Shown here piece by piece: positions 44,686 to 52,928 of a DNA stretch of 64,000 bases. The number at the start of each line of letters is the position of its first letter. Position 1 is the first letter of the stretch. Location of the stretch: assembly GCA_002083365.1 (NCBI GenBank), contig LVWS01000026.1:1-64000 (forward strand), given 5' to 3'. The notes beneath the pieces are model-generated. The model was not told where the DNA came from, searched no databases, and saw only the letters and a list, made by a program, of their open reading frames with translations. This DNA comes from Nitrospira sp. SG-bin1. GTDB taxonomy: Bacteria > Nitrospirota > Nitrospiria > Nitrospirales > Nitrospiraceae. The position numbers and the translations under genes were made by a program.

Positions 44686-45183
44686 GCATCCTTGAGTTAC
44701 TGCAATGATCTGTTCTCCGTGTGCCGTTTCCGTGTCATGGCCCCTCCTGTGAGGCCCATCTCAGCACAGGAAGTGCGGAAATACCATCCTGTCTACCACT
44801 CACCGAGATCGGGCTCCACGGTGATCCCATCAAAATACGGCGTGAGTTTTGGCCGTGGGGATGATCAAGAAGAACACGAGTTGGAGGGTGGAAAAGCTTC
44901 GGGTCTGGGTAAAGGTGTATGGGGGCGCCGCGGCATCTGATCAACGGGCTACGTTGTGTCCACGACCTGAAAAGATCCTCAGGTGGTACGTTGCTCGGGC
45001 AAGGGAAGGAGGATGCGGGACAGCGCAGCTTGAATTCTGAGATTCATCGCCTGTAAAGGCGGCGAATCTTTAAACAGATGAGTCTTTGTTGCCTCGATGC
45101 CTCTAAGAGGTTCTAGCGGGAATGCAAGCGGAACCATGTAGCGTAGCAATGGAAAGGAGAGGATGTGAATAATTGTTGGCTCG
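44686..45183. other. Non-coding stretch after the IS200 relic
   Basis: About 500 bases with no frame I can support. A 30-base segment at 44934-44963 (CGGCATCTGATCAACGGGCT...) resembles one at 47009-47036, so both gaps may hold pieces of the same lost element. Confidence 0.35.
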
Positions 45184-45786
45184 TCAGCCAATGATCGAAA
45201 AGTCAATCGGTTTGAAATGTCCGTTGTTTGACCCTTCGGCGGAGCAGGCTGTGAGGGCACATACCATGTCCATCTCGGCTCGTAGGTCGATGTGGGCACC
45301 AGCCTGAGACAGGGGTACACCAACGGTCAATCTTCCCTGTGAATCGATCTTCACGTTCATGAATATATTGAACGTAGTGGAAATGTCGGCTCCTGGAATG
45401 CCATGCCCCTGCAAAGAGTGCAGAAGATTCTCGAAGCAGCTTGGATGGTGTCCCTTGTGCTGGTACAGGATCTCAAACATCTCTTGGCTACAGGGAGTCA
45501 GTAGGAAATCATGAAGGCCAACCGTATCTTCTATAATCGTGAACATCGGCTTGCTGTTGTTTGCGTAGAGAATGTCACCCGTCGTGAGATAAATCCGGCT
45601 CGCGTAATCCAACGAACGACCTGAGGATAGGCGGCAATCATGATCGTGCTCGCCGAATGCAAACAGGTCAGATACCTGTTCTCCCAATGGGTCGATCACT
45701 CGTAAGACCTGCCCCCGCTTGATTTTAAATGAACGGCCGCTCTGTGGAGGAATGCGGGTTAAGTGGAGCTGCTCATGCTTTGTCAT
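45184..45786 (-). CDS. DUF1989 (urea carboxylase-associated) family protein
   Basis: 200 residues from the ATG at 45786. Segments FKIKRGQVLRVIDPLGEQVS, DLFAF, HPSCFENLLHSL and TFNIFMNVKID are typical of DUF1989. Some members form the carboxyguanidine deiminase of guanidine degradation, and others sit by urea carboxylase. No urea carboxylase or guanidine genes are in the window. It overlaps the end of the YqcI/YcgG gene by 14 bases and follows it in the same operon, so the two should work together on a guanidino or urea-like compound. Confidence 0.82.
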   Translation of the reverse strand: MTKHEQLHLTRIPPQSGRSFKIKRGQVLRVIDPLGEQVSDLFAFGEHDHDCRLSSGRSLDYASRIYLTTGDILYANNSKPMFTIIEDTVGLHDFLLTPCSQEMFEILYQHKGHHPSCFENLLHSLQGHGIPGADISTTFNIFMNVKIDSQGRLTVGVPLSQAGAHIDLRAEMDMVCALTACSAEGSNNGHFKPIDFSIIG

Positions 45787-46615
45787 TTTTTCGTGGATGA
45801 AAGGGACAAACCCACGCATCCGAAACAGCCCGGCCGGAATACTGACGCGCTTCTGAGTTCTCTCCAAAGCTGGCTAGCATTGGGTTAATCGAACCCTGGA
45901 ATGCCACGTCGCGTGTCCGGATGGTCTGCTTCATGGTTTCAAATTTTCCGCGCGCGCGAAGGCGATCAAACTGCTCGTGCAAGTTGAACACCATGGTCGG
46001 ATACGGGCGGGTTCGTGCAAGACGGGAGGCCTGGGGATGCATGCCGATGACATACATCGCACGCCCTCCGATGCTGAACGAAAAGTGGTGACTCTGAGGG
46101 TTGGAATCGACGCTTTTGTCCCAAGCAAAGAAATTGGAATCAAGAGAGTGCATAGCTTGAAGTTGATTCCACAATAGACCTTCGAAGTGCTGTTCCGACT
46201 GGATGGTTGGTTCGCGGAACATCGCGATGAAGGTAACAAAATGGTCGTCGGTCGTTTGGAATTCATGGCAAAATTCGTACAGGTCGTAACACACGGCCTG
46301 TACGGCACTGTCGCAAGCTAGTTCCGGATACAATCCGAAGCGATAGGTTTTTTGTCTGAACGACGAGATGGCGCCGGTGCAGGGGTAAAACTGCTCCAAG
46401 ACTTGTTGCCTTAGTTGGCTATGCGCATCAGCCAGTTCGGTATCTACGGGGGCATCAGGCACGAGCGGTCTCGTGATCGCTTCGTTCTTGAATGCGGCAT
46501 AGCTCGAAAACCGGTTTGCCACAGGATCTACTGATAAGGGGTTCCACGGGCGCATATCATCTCCGGCAATGCCGCTGTTCTCAGTGAGTGGCATGATACG
46601 AAAATGTAATTGCAT
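45773..46615 (-). CDS. YqcI/YcgG family protein, possible haem-dependent guanidino N-hydroxylase
   Basis: 280 residues. The FYPCTGAISSFRQKTYRFGL, DLYEFCHEF and WNQLQAMHSLD segments identify the YqcI/YcgG family. Characterised relatives (such as GntA of guanitoxin synthesis) are haem enzymes that hydroxylate guanidino nitrogens. The downstream, overlapping gene encodes a DUF1989 protein, a known partner type. The start is uncertain: ATG 46615 or the in-frame ATG at 46594. Located between QueC-like paralogues 2 and 3 on the opposite strand. Function inferred from family only. Confidence 0.78.
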   Translation of the reverse strand: MQLHFRIMPLTENSGIAGDDMRPWNPLSVDPVANRFSSYAAFKNEAITRPLVPDAPVDTELADAHSQLRQQVLEQFYPCTGAISSFRQKTYRFGLYPELACDSAVQAVCYDLYEFCHEFQTTDDHFVTFIAMFREPTIQSEQHFEGLLWNQLQAMHSLDSNFFAWDKSVDSNPQSHHFSFSIGGRAMYVIGMHPQASRLARTRPYPTMVFNLHEQFDRLRARGKFETMKQTIRTRDVAFQGSINPMLASFGENSEARQYSGRAVSDAWVCPFHPRKNDKA

Positions 46616-47292
46616 AATGAAATGCCACGGATATCTCTAGTCAAGAGTAGCGGTCACTGGCAATAAAACGGGAATTCCCTGGCCTTCGAGTGACTCGTGT
46701 GAATGCCCCTCACGATTGGAAGCCTAAACAGCGTGATCCTCGACGATGCGCGGATGGATAAACCATGCGACCTTTAGTGAGCCCAAAGTATGCATTTGTA
46801 TGCAACCAATAAGAAACCCCTCTTTTGAACTATATGGATTCGATTTCAACCGTTTGTTCTGCCGCTTTCACTCGTCTTCGCAAAGCAACATGATCGGCCA
46901 TCCAATAGTCAACGGTCGTCACCCCATGCGCTCTGTCGTCCTGGCGAGACAGGAAGGAAACACCAACAACATTTCTCCTAGAGCGGTACGAAGTCTACTG
47001 AGCGCGCGACGGCATCTGGTTAAAGGCTCCATTGTCTAGATGGTGGATCACAGAAGAGCTCACTCAGGAGAATATGTGGTTAGACAAGCTGGAAGATGGG
47101 GCAAGCGAAACTCGAAGTGGGTGACACCCGCCTGCAAAAACCATGGAATCTATAAGTCAATTTGTGTATAAGTATTTGCATTTTTTTCTAAACCAGGGCA
47201 TGAAAATCATATGTAAGCTTCCCTGGACGATGGGACGTCTCCGCCAGGAGGGACGATCGTTGCCGGGATAAGCGGGGGAGTAGTTTATCGAT
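46616..47292. other. Non-coding stretch between YcgG-like gene and paralogue 3
   Basis: 677 bases. A 97-codon frame (46746-47039) is present but shows no family resemblance and a biased composition. I see no convincing gene. It should contain the divergent promoters of the two flanking genes. Confidence 0.4.
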
Positions 47293-48150
47293 ATGGGTGC
47301 TGTGGATATGAAACATGAGCCGAGCGACGGATGCGTCCAAACCCTATGGACAGGAGGGTGGGACTCCACCTTCAGAGTCCTATATGCGGCGTGGGTTGAC
47401 GGCAAGAGAGTCGAACCACACTACATCATTGATACAGGACGGCGATCAAGTCTCCATGAATTACGAGCGATATCAAGGATAAGAGATGCACTGAGGATGC
47501 GTAACAAGGAAGCCCATGATCGAATCGCGAACCTCCAGATAACGTCTGGAAGCGAGATTCCTCAGGATGCGGAAATAACAGACCTCTGGAAACAACTAAA
47601 ACAGAAAATGGTTTTGGCGAGGCAATATGACTGGTTGGCGCGCTACGCCAAATCAAAAAACTTGACTGCCTTGGAACTCAGCATTGAGAGAGATACATTT
47701 GAAAAACAAGACGGTATCGACGTCAGTTTATTGCTGAAAGCGAATGTTGAGCAGACTCCATGCGGATCCTTTAGAGTGAAGCAAGGTGCAGCAGGTGGTG
47801 CGGAGCTATTCGCTCGATTTGAGTTCCCTATCCGTGAATATACAAAAGTGACAATGAAAGAGGCTGCGAAGCAACATGGGTTTCTTGAGATCCTGGAAAT
47901 GTCCTGGTTTTGCCATGAACCGATCAACGGCAAGCCTTGCGGGATGTGCAAACCTTGTGTCAACGTCGTTGCGCAAGGCATGGGATATCGCCTGACGAAA
48001 AAAGCCTTGTTCCGCTGTTATGTGGTTCAATTTGTGCGGAAGTCGCCGCTTTCAAAACTCAAGCTTCCCCGACAGCTCTACCATTGGGTGCGCCATGGTT
48101 CTGTTGGACCTGAAGTCGCTCAAACCGGGGGCGTTTCTGGTCCCCTGTAG
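47293..48150 (+). CDS. QueC-like PP-loop ATP pyrophosphatase, paralogue 3
   Basis: 285 residues, ATG start. PP-loop WTGGWDST at 19-26, QueC-type cysteines C207, C216, C219 and C222 in CHEPINGKPCGMCKPC, and a C-terminal region almost identical to paralogue 2. The last 17 codons (from about 48101) read into the displaced methyltransferase tail, so the original C-terminus was cut and replaced at the island junction. It may have lost a few terminal residues without harm to the enzyme core. Confidence 0.75.
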   Translation: MGAVDMKHEPSDGCVQTLWTGGWDSTFRVLYAAWVDGKRVEPHYIIDTGRRSSLHELRAISRIRDALRMRNKEAHDRIANLQITSGSEIPQDAEITDLWKQLKQKMVLARQYDWLARYAKSKNLTALELSIERDTFEKQDGIDVSLLLKANVEQTPCGSFRVKQGAAGGAELFARFEFPIREYTKVTMKEAAKQHGFLEILEMSWFCHEPINGKPCGMCKPCVNVVAQGMGYRLTKKALFRCYVVQFVRKSPLSKLKLPRQLYHWVRHGSVGPEVAQTGGVSGPL

Positions 48151-48317
48151 TTGCTACCAACAGGTCTTCGAGACCGATCTCTGGAACCATACTCGCCATT
48201 GCCTCCCGGTATGCCAAGCATGATGTTAGATTGATTCAGCAACAGGGTCAGAGCTCCAACCATCCCATCCCGCCAGAGACGCGGTATCTAAAGTGTTTCA
48301 TCGGGTAGGTGTTGTGG
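48101..48317 (+). pseudogene. Second, decayed copy of the RlmI-like methyltransferase 3' end
   Basis: Reads LLDLKSLKPGAFLVPCSCYQ then VFETDLWN in one frame, and VRLIQQQGQSSNHPIPPETR then YLKCFIG in another. It parallels the methyltransferase end (LLGLKLLKPEGFLVTCSCSH..., IRLIEQRGQSADHPI...YLKCFIVQVL). Frame is lost in the middle and an early stop replaces the end. The 5' part of the gene is absent. It forms the right border of the 5.8 kb QueC-like/DUF1989 island. Confidence 0.9.
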
Positions 48318-48509
48318 CGGGCAGCTATCCTGTCATTCACGTCTCGATGGACCTCTAAAACAAATAGATAGTCGGTGAAGCCAGACGCTCGCTGTGCTGC
48401 TTAGGACGTGTGGGAGACAGGGTTGAGAGTCATTCTCGATCTTGCAACCAGAGCGCATGACTCTCTAGGATAAACGCATTCTCAAAATTGGATCCTTGGA
48501 GGAAGCGCA

Positions 48510-48717
48510 ATGCGAGTGATCGTAGTCGGGGGAATGGGGACGATTGGGTCAGCCGTAGTCGCAGCTCTGTCGGTCCGGCCATGAGGTAGCGGCTGTCGGG
48601 CGGACCAGAGGTGCGCTGCAGGTTGATCTGGCGTCTGTGGCCAAGGCCTACCTCGCGAGCGTCGAAGGTCCGATGACCGGGCGGAGTCTCGACTCACGGA
48701 AGCTCGCAAGCCGATAG
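48510..48717 (+). pseudogene. Short-chain dehydrogenase with internal deletion
   Basis: GGAGGAAGCGCA precedes an ATG that opens MRVIVVGGMGTIGSAVVAAL, the NAD-binding start of a short-chain dehydrogenase. A frameshift follows (GHEVAAVGRT continues in another frame), then VDLAS is joined directly to VAKAYLASVEGPMTG, a typical C-terminal segment. About 140 codons, including the catalytic Tyr-x3-Lys, are missing. Non-functional. Confidence 0.7.
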
Positions 48718-48739
48718 ATCCTCTCAGTCAGCAGCGCTC

Positions 48740-49122
48740 AAAGCACCTGATGAACTCGATGAGAATCTCGGCGCGTTGCTGATGACGCTTCCGTTTTTTA
48801 CCCGCCGACACTCGCCGAAGCCTATTACCTGGAAGGAAATAAAAAGACCACGCTCGACCAGCTTGCCAAGTCTGTGATGGAGTTCCTCCCTGAGGCCATG
48901 CGGGAATATGCATCCGGGACGGTCGATCTATCAAGCGCGGCTCGAAAAGTGCGACTTCGACGTAGACCCCTCAAGTCCCACAAGAATCGGACGGAATGAC
49001 CGCTGTCCGTGCGGCAGCGGGAAAAGTTCAAGAAGTGCTGCGGCATGACGAAGGGAAAACCGGGCAGGGGTCCGTCTTTCACGGACTGGCTGCAGAAAAT
49101 GTTCGTTCTCCCGAATCCCTGA
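48740..49122 (+). pseudogene. SEC-C motif protein with homopolymer frameshifts
   Basis: Three frames in sequence carry PDELDENLGALLMTLPF, then YPPTLAEAYYLEGNKKTTLD onward, then RNDRCPCGSGK / KFKKCCGMTKG. The last is a SEC-C zinc motif broken at the A run (GGGAAAAG). Frame changes fall at a T6 run near 48794 and the A run near 49021. The intact gene would encode about 125 residues with a C-terminal SEC-C zinc site. Either decayed or affected by read errors. Confidence 0.65.
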
Positions 49123-49158
49123 CAGACAAGACCGGGAAGATTCGTCTATACTCCGGGC

Positions 49159-49371
49159 ATGTCGGATCGCCCTGACTCTTCTCGAGACGGTCTCTTTTCG
49201 GCTGAGGCGCGCCGGAAGTTCTACGAAGACCATCGGTCGCTGACTATGTTCATGATCCTATTTGTGTTTGCGGCGCCGTTCGCTGGACTCTACGTGTCCG
49301 GACTGCTCGGAGTGGTGATTGGAGTATTGCTTTCCGCCGCCGCCTATGTGCTCATCCCCTGGCTCTGGTGA
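49159..49371 (+). CDS. Small two-helix membrane protein
   Basis: 70 residues. A charged N-terminus (SDRPDSSRDGLFSAEARRKF) is followed by two hydrophobic helices at about 28-47 and 49-69 that reach the C-terminus. It is convergent with the Tim44-like gene and ends just before a strong hairpin. No family recognised; the size and layout fit a small inner-membrane protein. Confidence 0.6.
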   Translation: MSDRPDSSRDGLFSAEARRKFYEDHRSLTMFMILFVFAAPFAGLYVSGLLGVVIGVLLSAAAYVLIPWLW

Positions 49372-49376
49372 AGGGT

Positions 49377-49405
49377 CGGCGGCTGACGTACAGAGTCAGC
49401 CGCCG
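49377..49405. terminator. Bidirectional hairpin between convergent genes
   Basis: A perfect 10-base stem (CGGCGGCTGA / TCAGCCGCCG) with a 9-base loop lies 5 bases after the small membrane protein gene and 10 bases before the end of the Tim44-like gene. The GC-rich stem between two convergent stops fits a shared terminator; the T tail is weak. Confidence 0.6.
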
Positions 49406-49415
49406 TCTTGGTGAG

Positions 49416-50423
49416 TTATTGCTGCTGTATGGCCGACAGGAGCCACCGGCCACCCTGCACGCGCATGAACGTCCAGACCTCGTGGGATTCTGTTTCCGTT
49501 TCTTCACTGCCCTCGACCAGATAACCCGGTGCTCCGCGTGGGATTGTCGTGGAGACGGTATAGTCACGGGCGTTCCAGCGTAGGTCCACGGTCGCATAGT
49601 CCGTGCTGTCTTCGGACCAGGCTTCGCGCACATCGCCCTTGAGCAGCTCCACTCCCTCCACATGATTCTGGACTCCCCGGCTGCTGTCTTCGGCCAAGGC
49701 GGTGCTGAAATAGCTCAACAGTTCCGGCGTCAGGCAGCGTCGCAACGCCGCCACATCCTGCGCACTCCAAGCAGATTGAATGTCGATCAGCAGTTGCTGA
49801 AAGGCTGCCTTATCTTCGCTGGTCACGGTATAGACATCGGCAGTCGGCTTGGACGTGGTGCCGTTAACCGAGATATCGAGAAGGCTTCCCCTCCCGGACG
49901 TGCCGCGTGAGAGTCCGGTGAACACCGGCTCGGGTGTCGGCCTGGATCTTCTAAAATAATAGAGCGCACCGGCCCCGACCAACATGAGCAGAAGGATCAG
50001 TCCGAATGAGTTGGATGACGAAGCCGGCTCTTCGGTATCCGTCGTCTTGGCGTTGCTTTCTGTCGCGCCGAAGAGCATGTGCCCGATCCAGGTTCCGGCT
50101 AGCCCACCGGCGATCCCGGCGAGGAGGGGATTGCGCTGCAACCAGGACGGCGACGTGGCCGGCGCGGGCTGGGCCATTGGGCTGTTCGCGTGACTAGGCG
50201 GCGCGGTCGTCGCCGGCTTGGCGGTGGTGGATTGTTCAATCGGCTTCGCGCCGTTGTCCTGATAGGTCCGTGATCCACGGCTGCCGATCCCCATGGATGA
50301 GTTCCCGCCGCGAGCCCCGCTCGAAAAGCCTCCTCCCCCTCGTGCCTTTGCAAAGGAGAGCGTCGGAAGGCCGATGAGTGAAGCGATGATACAGACCACG
50401 ATGAGTTTTGATCTCATGACCAT
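49416..50423 (-). CDS. Tim44-like domain membrane-anchored protein
   Basis: 335 residues from ATG 50423 (GAAAGGA just upstream). A signal peptide (IVVCIIASLIGLPTLSFA) is followed by a Gly/Ser-rich stretch (GGGGFSSGARGG), a Thr/Pro/Ala linker and a hydrophobic helix (FGLILLLMLVGAGALYYFR, about 145-163). The C-terminal Tim44-like domain runs from AFQQLLIDIQSAWSAQDVAA to the end. This domain is of the NTF2 fold and may bind membrane or partner proteins. Ends 10 bases beyond the shared hairpin. Confidence 0.82.
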   Translation of the reverse strand: MVMRSKLIVVCIIASLIGLPTLSFAKARGGGGFSSGARGGNSSMGIGSRGSRTYQDNGAKPIEQSTTAKPATTAPPSHANSPMAQPAPATSPSWLQRNPLLAGIAGGLAGTWIGHMLFGATESNAKTTDTEEPASSSNSFGLILLLMLVGAGALYYFRRSRPTPEPVFTGLSRGTSGRGSLLDISVNGTTSKPTADVYTVTSEDKAAFQQLLIDIQSAWSAQDVAALRRCLTPELLSYFSTALAEDSSRGVQNHVEGVELLKGDVREAWSEDSTDYATVDLRWNARDYTVSTTIPRGAPGYLVEGSEETETESHEVWTFMRVQGGRWLLSAIQQQ

Positions 50424-50635
50424 TTGATTCCTTTCGCAACAGGGTGGCACTCTTTGACCGGCTCATCCTAACAGCTTTGAATCAAGAAAACCTGACATTC
50501 GTGGGCGACGGATGGGTGGACGGTCTGGTGGGAGCGGTATCGGTCGTGCCGATTTCCCGGCTTAGCGATAATAAATCGCGACGCTCATCGCCGACAAAGC
50601 CGCTGTATCCTGAACGGAATCACGAACGACCCAAC

Positions 50636-51118
50636 TCAACAGGTCGCCACGCGGGGGCGGTGGAATTCGGCCACGACGGGAAACACCAGCGCAGCGAAAT
50701 CCCAATAGCGCATGCGGATCGCCTCCGAGTGGGTGCCTCCCTCGAAGACGATCTCTTCATCACCGGTGAGTGACCGATCCACATACACGGGAAGCCCGTA
50801 GAGCGTGCCGAGGGGCGGCATGGCCCCCACCTCGCAGTCCGGGAAGAGCCCTGTCATTTCTTCCTCCGTTGCGAGCCGCACACGGTGGGTTCCGAAAAGC
50901 TTGCGCAGCCGCTGAACGTCTACTTTTGCCGTCGCCGGCAATACCATCGTGACGAATTGCTCTTTCACTTTCACGATGACGACCTTCGCCATGTCCTGCT
51001 CTGCTACGTGGAGAGTTTGTGCGACTGCTGCGGCGCGGAATGTCTCTGAGTGCGGCAAGACATCGTAATGCACGTGCTCGCGATCGAGACGGGTCTTGAG
51101 GGTCTGTGGAATGGGCAT
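50636..51118 (-). CDS. YbaK/EbsC-type aminoacyl-tRNA deacylase
   Basis: 160 residues of the YbaK/ProX fold. ETFRAAAVAQTLHVAEQDMA, KVVIVKV, MVLPATAKVDVQRL and CEVGAMPPLGTLYGLPVYVD carry the family landmarks, including the lysine and the glycine-rich pocket. Members hydrolyse mischarged tRNA (for example Ala-tRNAPro or Cys-tRNAPro) in trans. No prolyl-tRNA synthetase is nearby. Stands alone, codirectional with but separated from its neighbours. Confidence 0.85.
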   Translation of the reverse strand: MPIPQTLKTRLDREHVHYDVLPHSETFRAAAVAQTLHVAEQDMAKVVIVKVKEQFVTMVLPATAKVDVQRLRKLFGTHRVRLATEEEMTGLFPDCEVGAMPPLGTLYGLPVYVDRSLTGDEEIVFEGGTHSEAIRMRYWDFAALVFPVVAEFHRPRVATC

Positions 51119-51380
51119 AAGCCTACCTCCTAGGGCGGACGATCTCCGGATGGAACTCGTCGCTGGGTGATACGGACCGGGGACTGAAGGGAGACGAAAG
51201 ATTGCTGGCCGGGATGATACTCATGACTACGACTCCACGTCGTTCATGATGACGGCGGCATGAGTTGAGTATATTCCTTTTCACGGTCTGAGCAAATCCT
51301 ATTGTGCGAACTCCGCCGAGCGTTTCTCCAGCGTCGGTTACCTGACCGTGAATGCGGTGTGTTGACGGGCCGGTGCCGGC

Positions 51381-52781
51381 TCAACGCGGTGGATGGAGGG
51401 GCAGTCGATTCAGTCCGTCGAGGGCGGCGGTACGATAGCACTCGGCCATGGTGGGGTAGTTGAAGACATTGTGGACGAAATACTCCACCGTTCCGCCATA
51501 GGTCAGAACGGATTGGCCGATGTGAATCAACTCGGTGGCGCCCGGTCCGATGATATGGACACCCAGCAGCGCGTGCGTCTCGCGGTGAAAGATCACCTTT
51601 AAGAGACCGTGAAGGTCGCCGCTGATGTGGCCACGCGCCATTTCCCGGAAAAAGGCCCTCCCCGTGGCGTGTGGAATGCCGGCGGCAACGAGTTCCTCTT
51701 CGGTCTTGCCCACCATCGAGACTTCGGGAATGCTGTAGATGCCGTAGGGGATCACCTTGATGTCGTGCGCATCGGAGACGTGAAAGGCATGGCAGGCGGC
51801 CAGGCGGCCTTGCTCCATCGCCGTCGCGGCGAGCGCGGGAAAGCCGATGACATCGCCCGTCGCATAGATGTGTGGAATGGTGGTTTGGTGGTGTGCGTTG
51901 ACCGTGAGCTGCCCCTGTTGATCGGCGGCCAGACCAATTGCAGCGAGATTCAATGCCTCCGTATTGCCGATCCGTCCCATAGTGTAGAGGATCATGTCGG
52001 CTGTCACCGATTTCCCGTCTTGGAGTTGGACCGCCGGCCGCCCTGCGTCGTTCACGGTGATGCTCAGATGTTCCTGTCCGAGCCGCATCGTGACACCGTT
52101 GTGCTGCATCTGAGCGTCAAGGGCTTGTGCGATTTCCTGGTCCAAGAACCGCAACATCTGCGTCCGCCGATCGATGAGGATTACTCGGATCCCGAAGGCG
52201 GCCAACATCGAGGCATACTCGGTGCCGATAACGCCCCCGCCGATGACGATGATGCTGGCCGGATTCTTGGTGGTGCGGAGGAACGAGTCGGAATCACAAA
52301 TGATCAGGTCGTCGAAGGGAATCTCCGCGGGACGTCGTGGCCGTGATCCGGTGGCCAAGATGATGGTCGAGGCCCGGACATGATCGATCTGCCCATCCGC
52401 CCGCGCCACACGCAAGGTATGCGGATCGATGAAGCCGGCTGTGCCGTGAAGAATTTCGATGTGGTTACGTTGCAACTGATTGGTGATTACAGCGACTTCG
52501 GTCTCGATGACCTGATCCTTGCGTGCCATCAGGTCGGGAAGCGTCAGTTGCTTGGTGAGTTCGGCGCCCAACTGGCGCAATCCTCGCCGTCCCAATCCAT
52601 GAATGTACTCGATCGTGTCCTTGAGTGTTTTGCTGGGGAGGGTTCCGGTATTAAGGGAGGTTCCTCCAAGTTGAGGGGCTTTCTCGACGAGGGCCACCCG
52701 CTTGGACAGCTTTGCCGCTTGGACTGCCGCTTTCTGGCCGGCTGGTCCGCTGCCGACCACTACTAGGTCATAGGATCGCAT
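51381..52781 (-). CDS. sthA: Soluble pyridine nucleotide transhydrogenase-like flavoprotein lacking redox cysteines
   Basis: 466 residues of the class I flavoprotein disulfide-reductase fold. It has the FAD motif VVVGSGPAGQKAAVQAAK, the NAD(P) motif IIVIGGGVIGTEYASMLAAFG, the FAD segment IYATGDVIG and the interface region with HIIGPGATELIHIGQ. The redox-active CxxxxC near residue 45 reads GGTSLNTGTLPSK, so neither cysteine is left. In SthA only one of the pair is kept, which fits hydride transfer between NADPH and NAD without a disulfide. SthA is the closest known function; other single-electron roles cannot be excluded. Confidence 0.8.
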   Translation of the reverse strand: MRSYDLVVVGSGPAGQKAAVQAAKLSKRVALVEKAPQLGGTSLNTGTLPSKTLKDTIEYIHGLGRRGLRQLGAELTKQLTLPDLMARKDQVIETEVAVITNQLQRNHIEILHGTAGFIDPHTLRVARADGQIDHVRASTIILATGSRPRRPAEIPFDDLIICDSDSFLRTTKNPASIIVIGGGVIGTEYASMLAAFGIRVILIDRRTQMLRFLDQEIAQALDAQMQHNGVTMRLGQEHLSITVNDAGRPAVQLQDGKSVTADMILYTMGRIGNTEALNLAAIGLAADQQGQLTVNAHHQTTIPHIYATGDVIGFPALAATAMEQGRLAACHAFHVSDAHDIKVIPYGIYSIPEVSMVGKTEEELVAAGIPHATGRAFFREMARGHISGDLHGLLKVIFHRETHALLGVHIIGPGATELIHIGQSVLTYGGTVEYFVHNVFNYPTMAECYRTAALDGLNRLPLHPPR

Positions 52782-52928
52782 GGAGCTTTTCGCGTAACAA
52801 TCTCATCGGTGCGTCGTGTCTACGATATCGCGGTGTGTTCCACTCACCAAGAAAATAGAGGAAGTCTGGAGCCGGGTCCGTGAAGGCGGACTTCGTGATG
52901 CGGCCGGGAGTACTTGAATAGGAAACGG

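Noticed and set aside
44934..47036. Short similar segments CGGCATCTGATCAACGGGCT and CGGCATCTGGTTAAAGGCT
   Set aside because: Too short and imperfect to define a repeat family; mentioned only as a hint of shared origin.
46746..47039. 97-codon frame between YcgG-like gene and paralogue 3
   Set aside because: No recognisable domain, no binding site and unusual composition.
42542..48150. Plain queC annotation for the three PP-loop genes
   Set aside because: Motif start differs from QueC and no queD, queE or queF is nearby; triplication also argues for another substrate.
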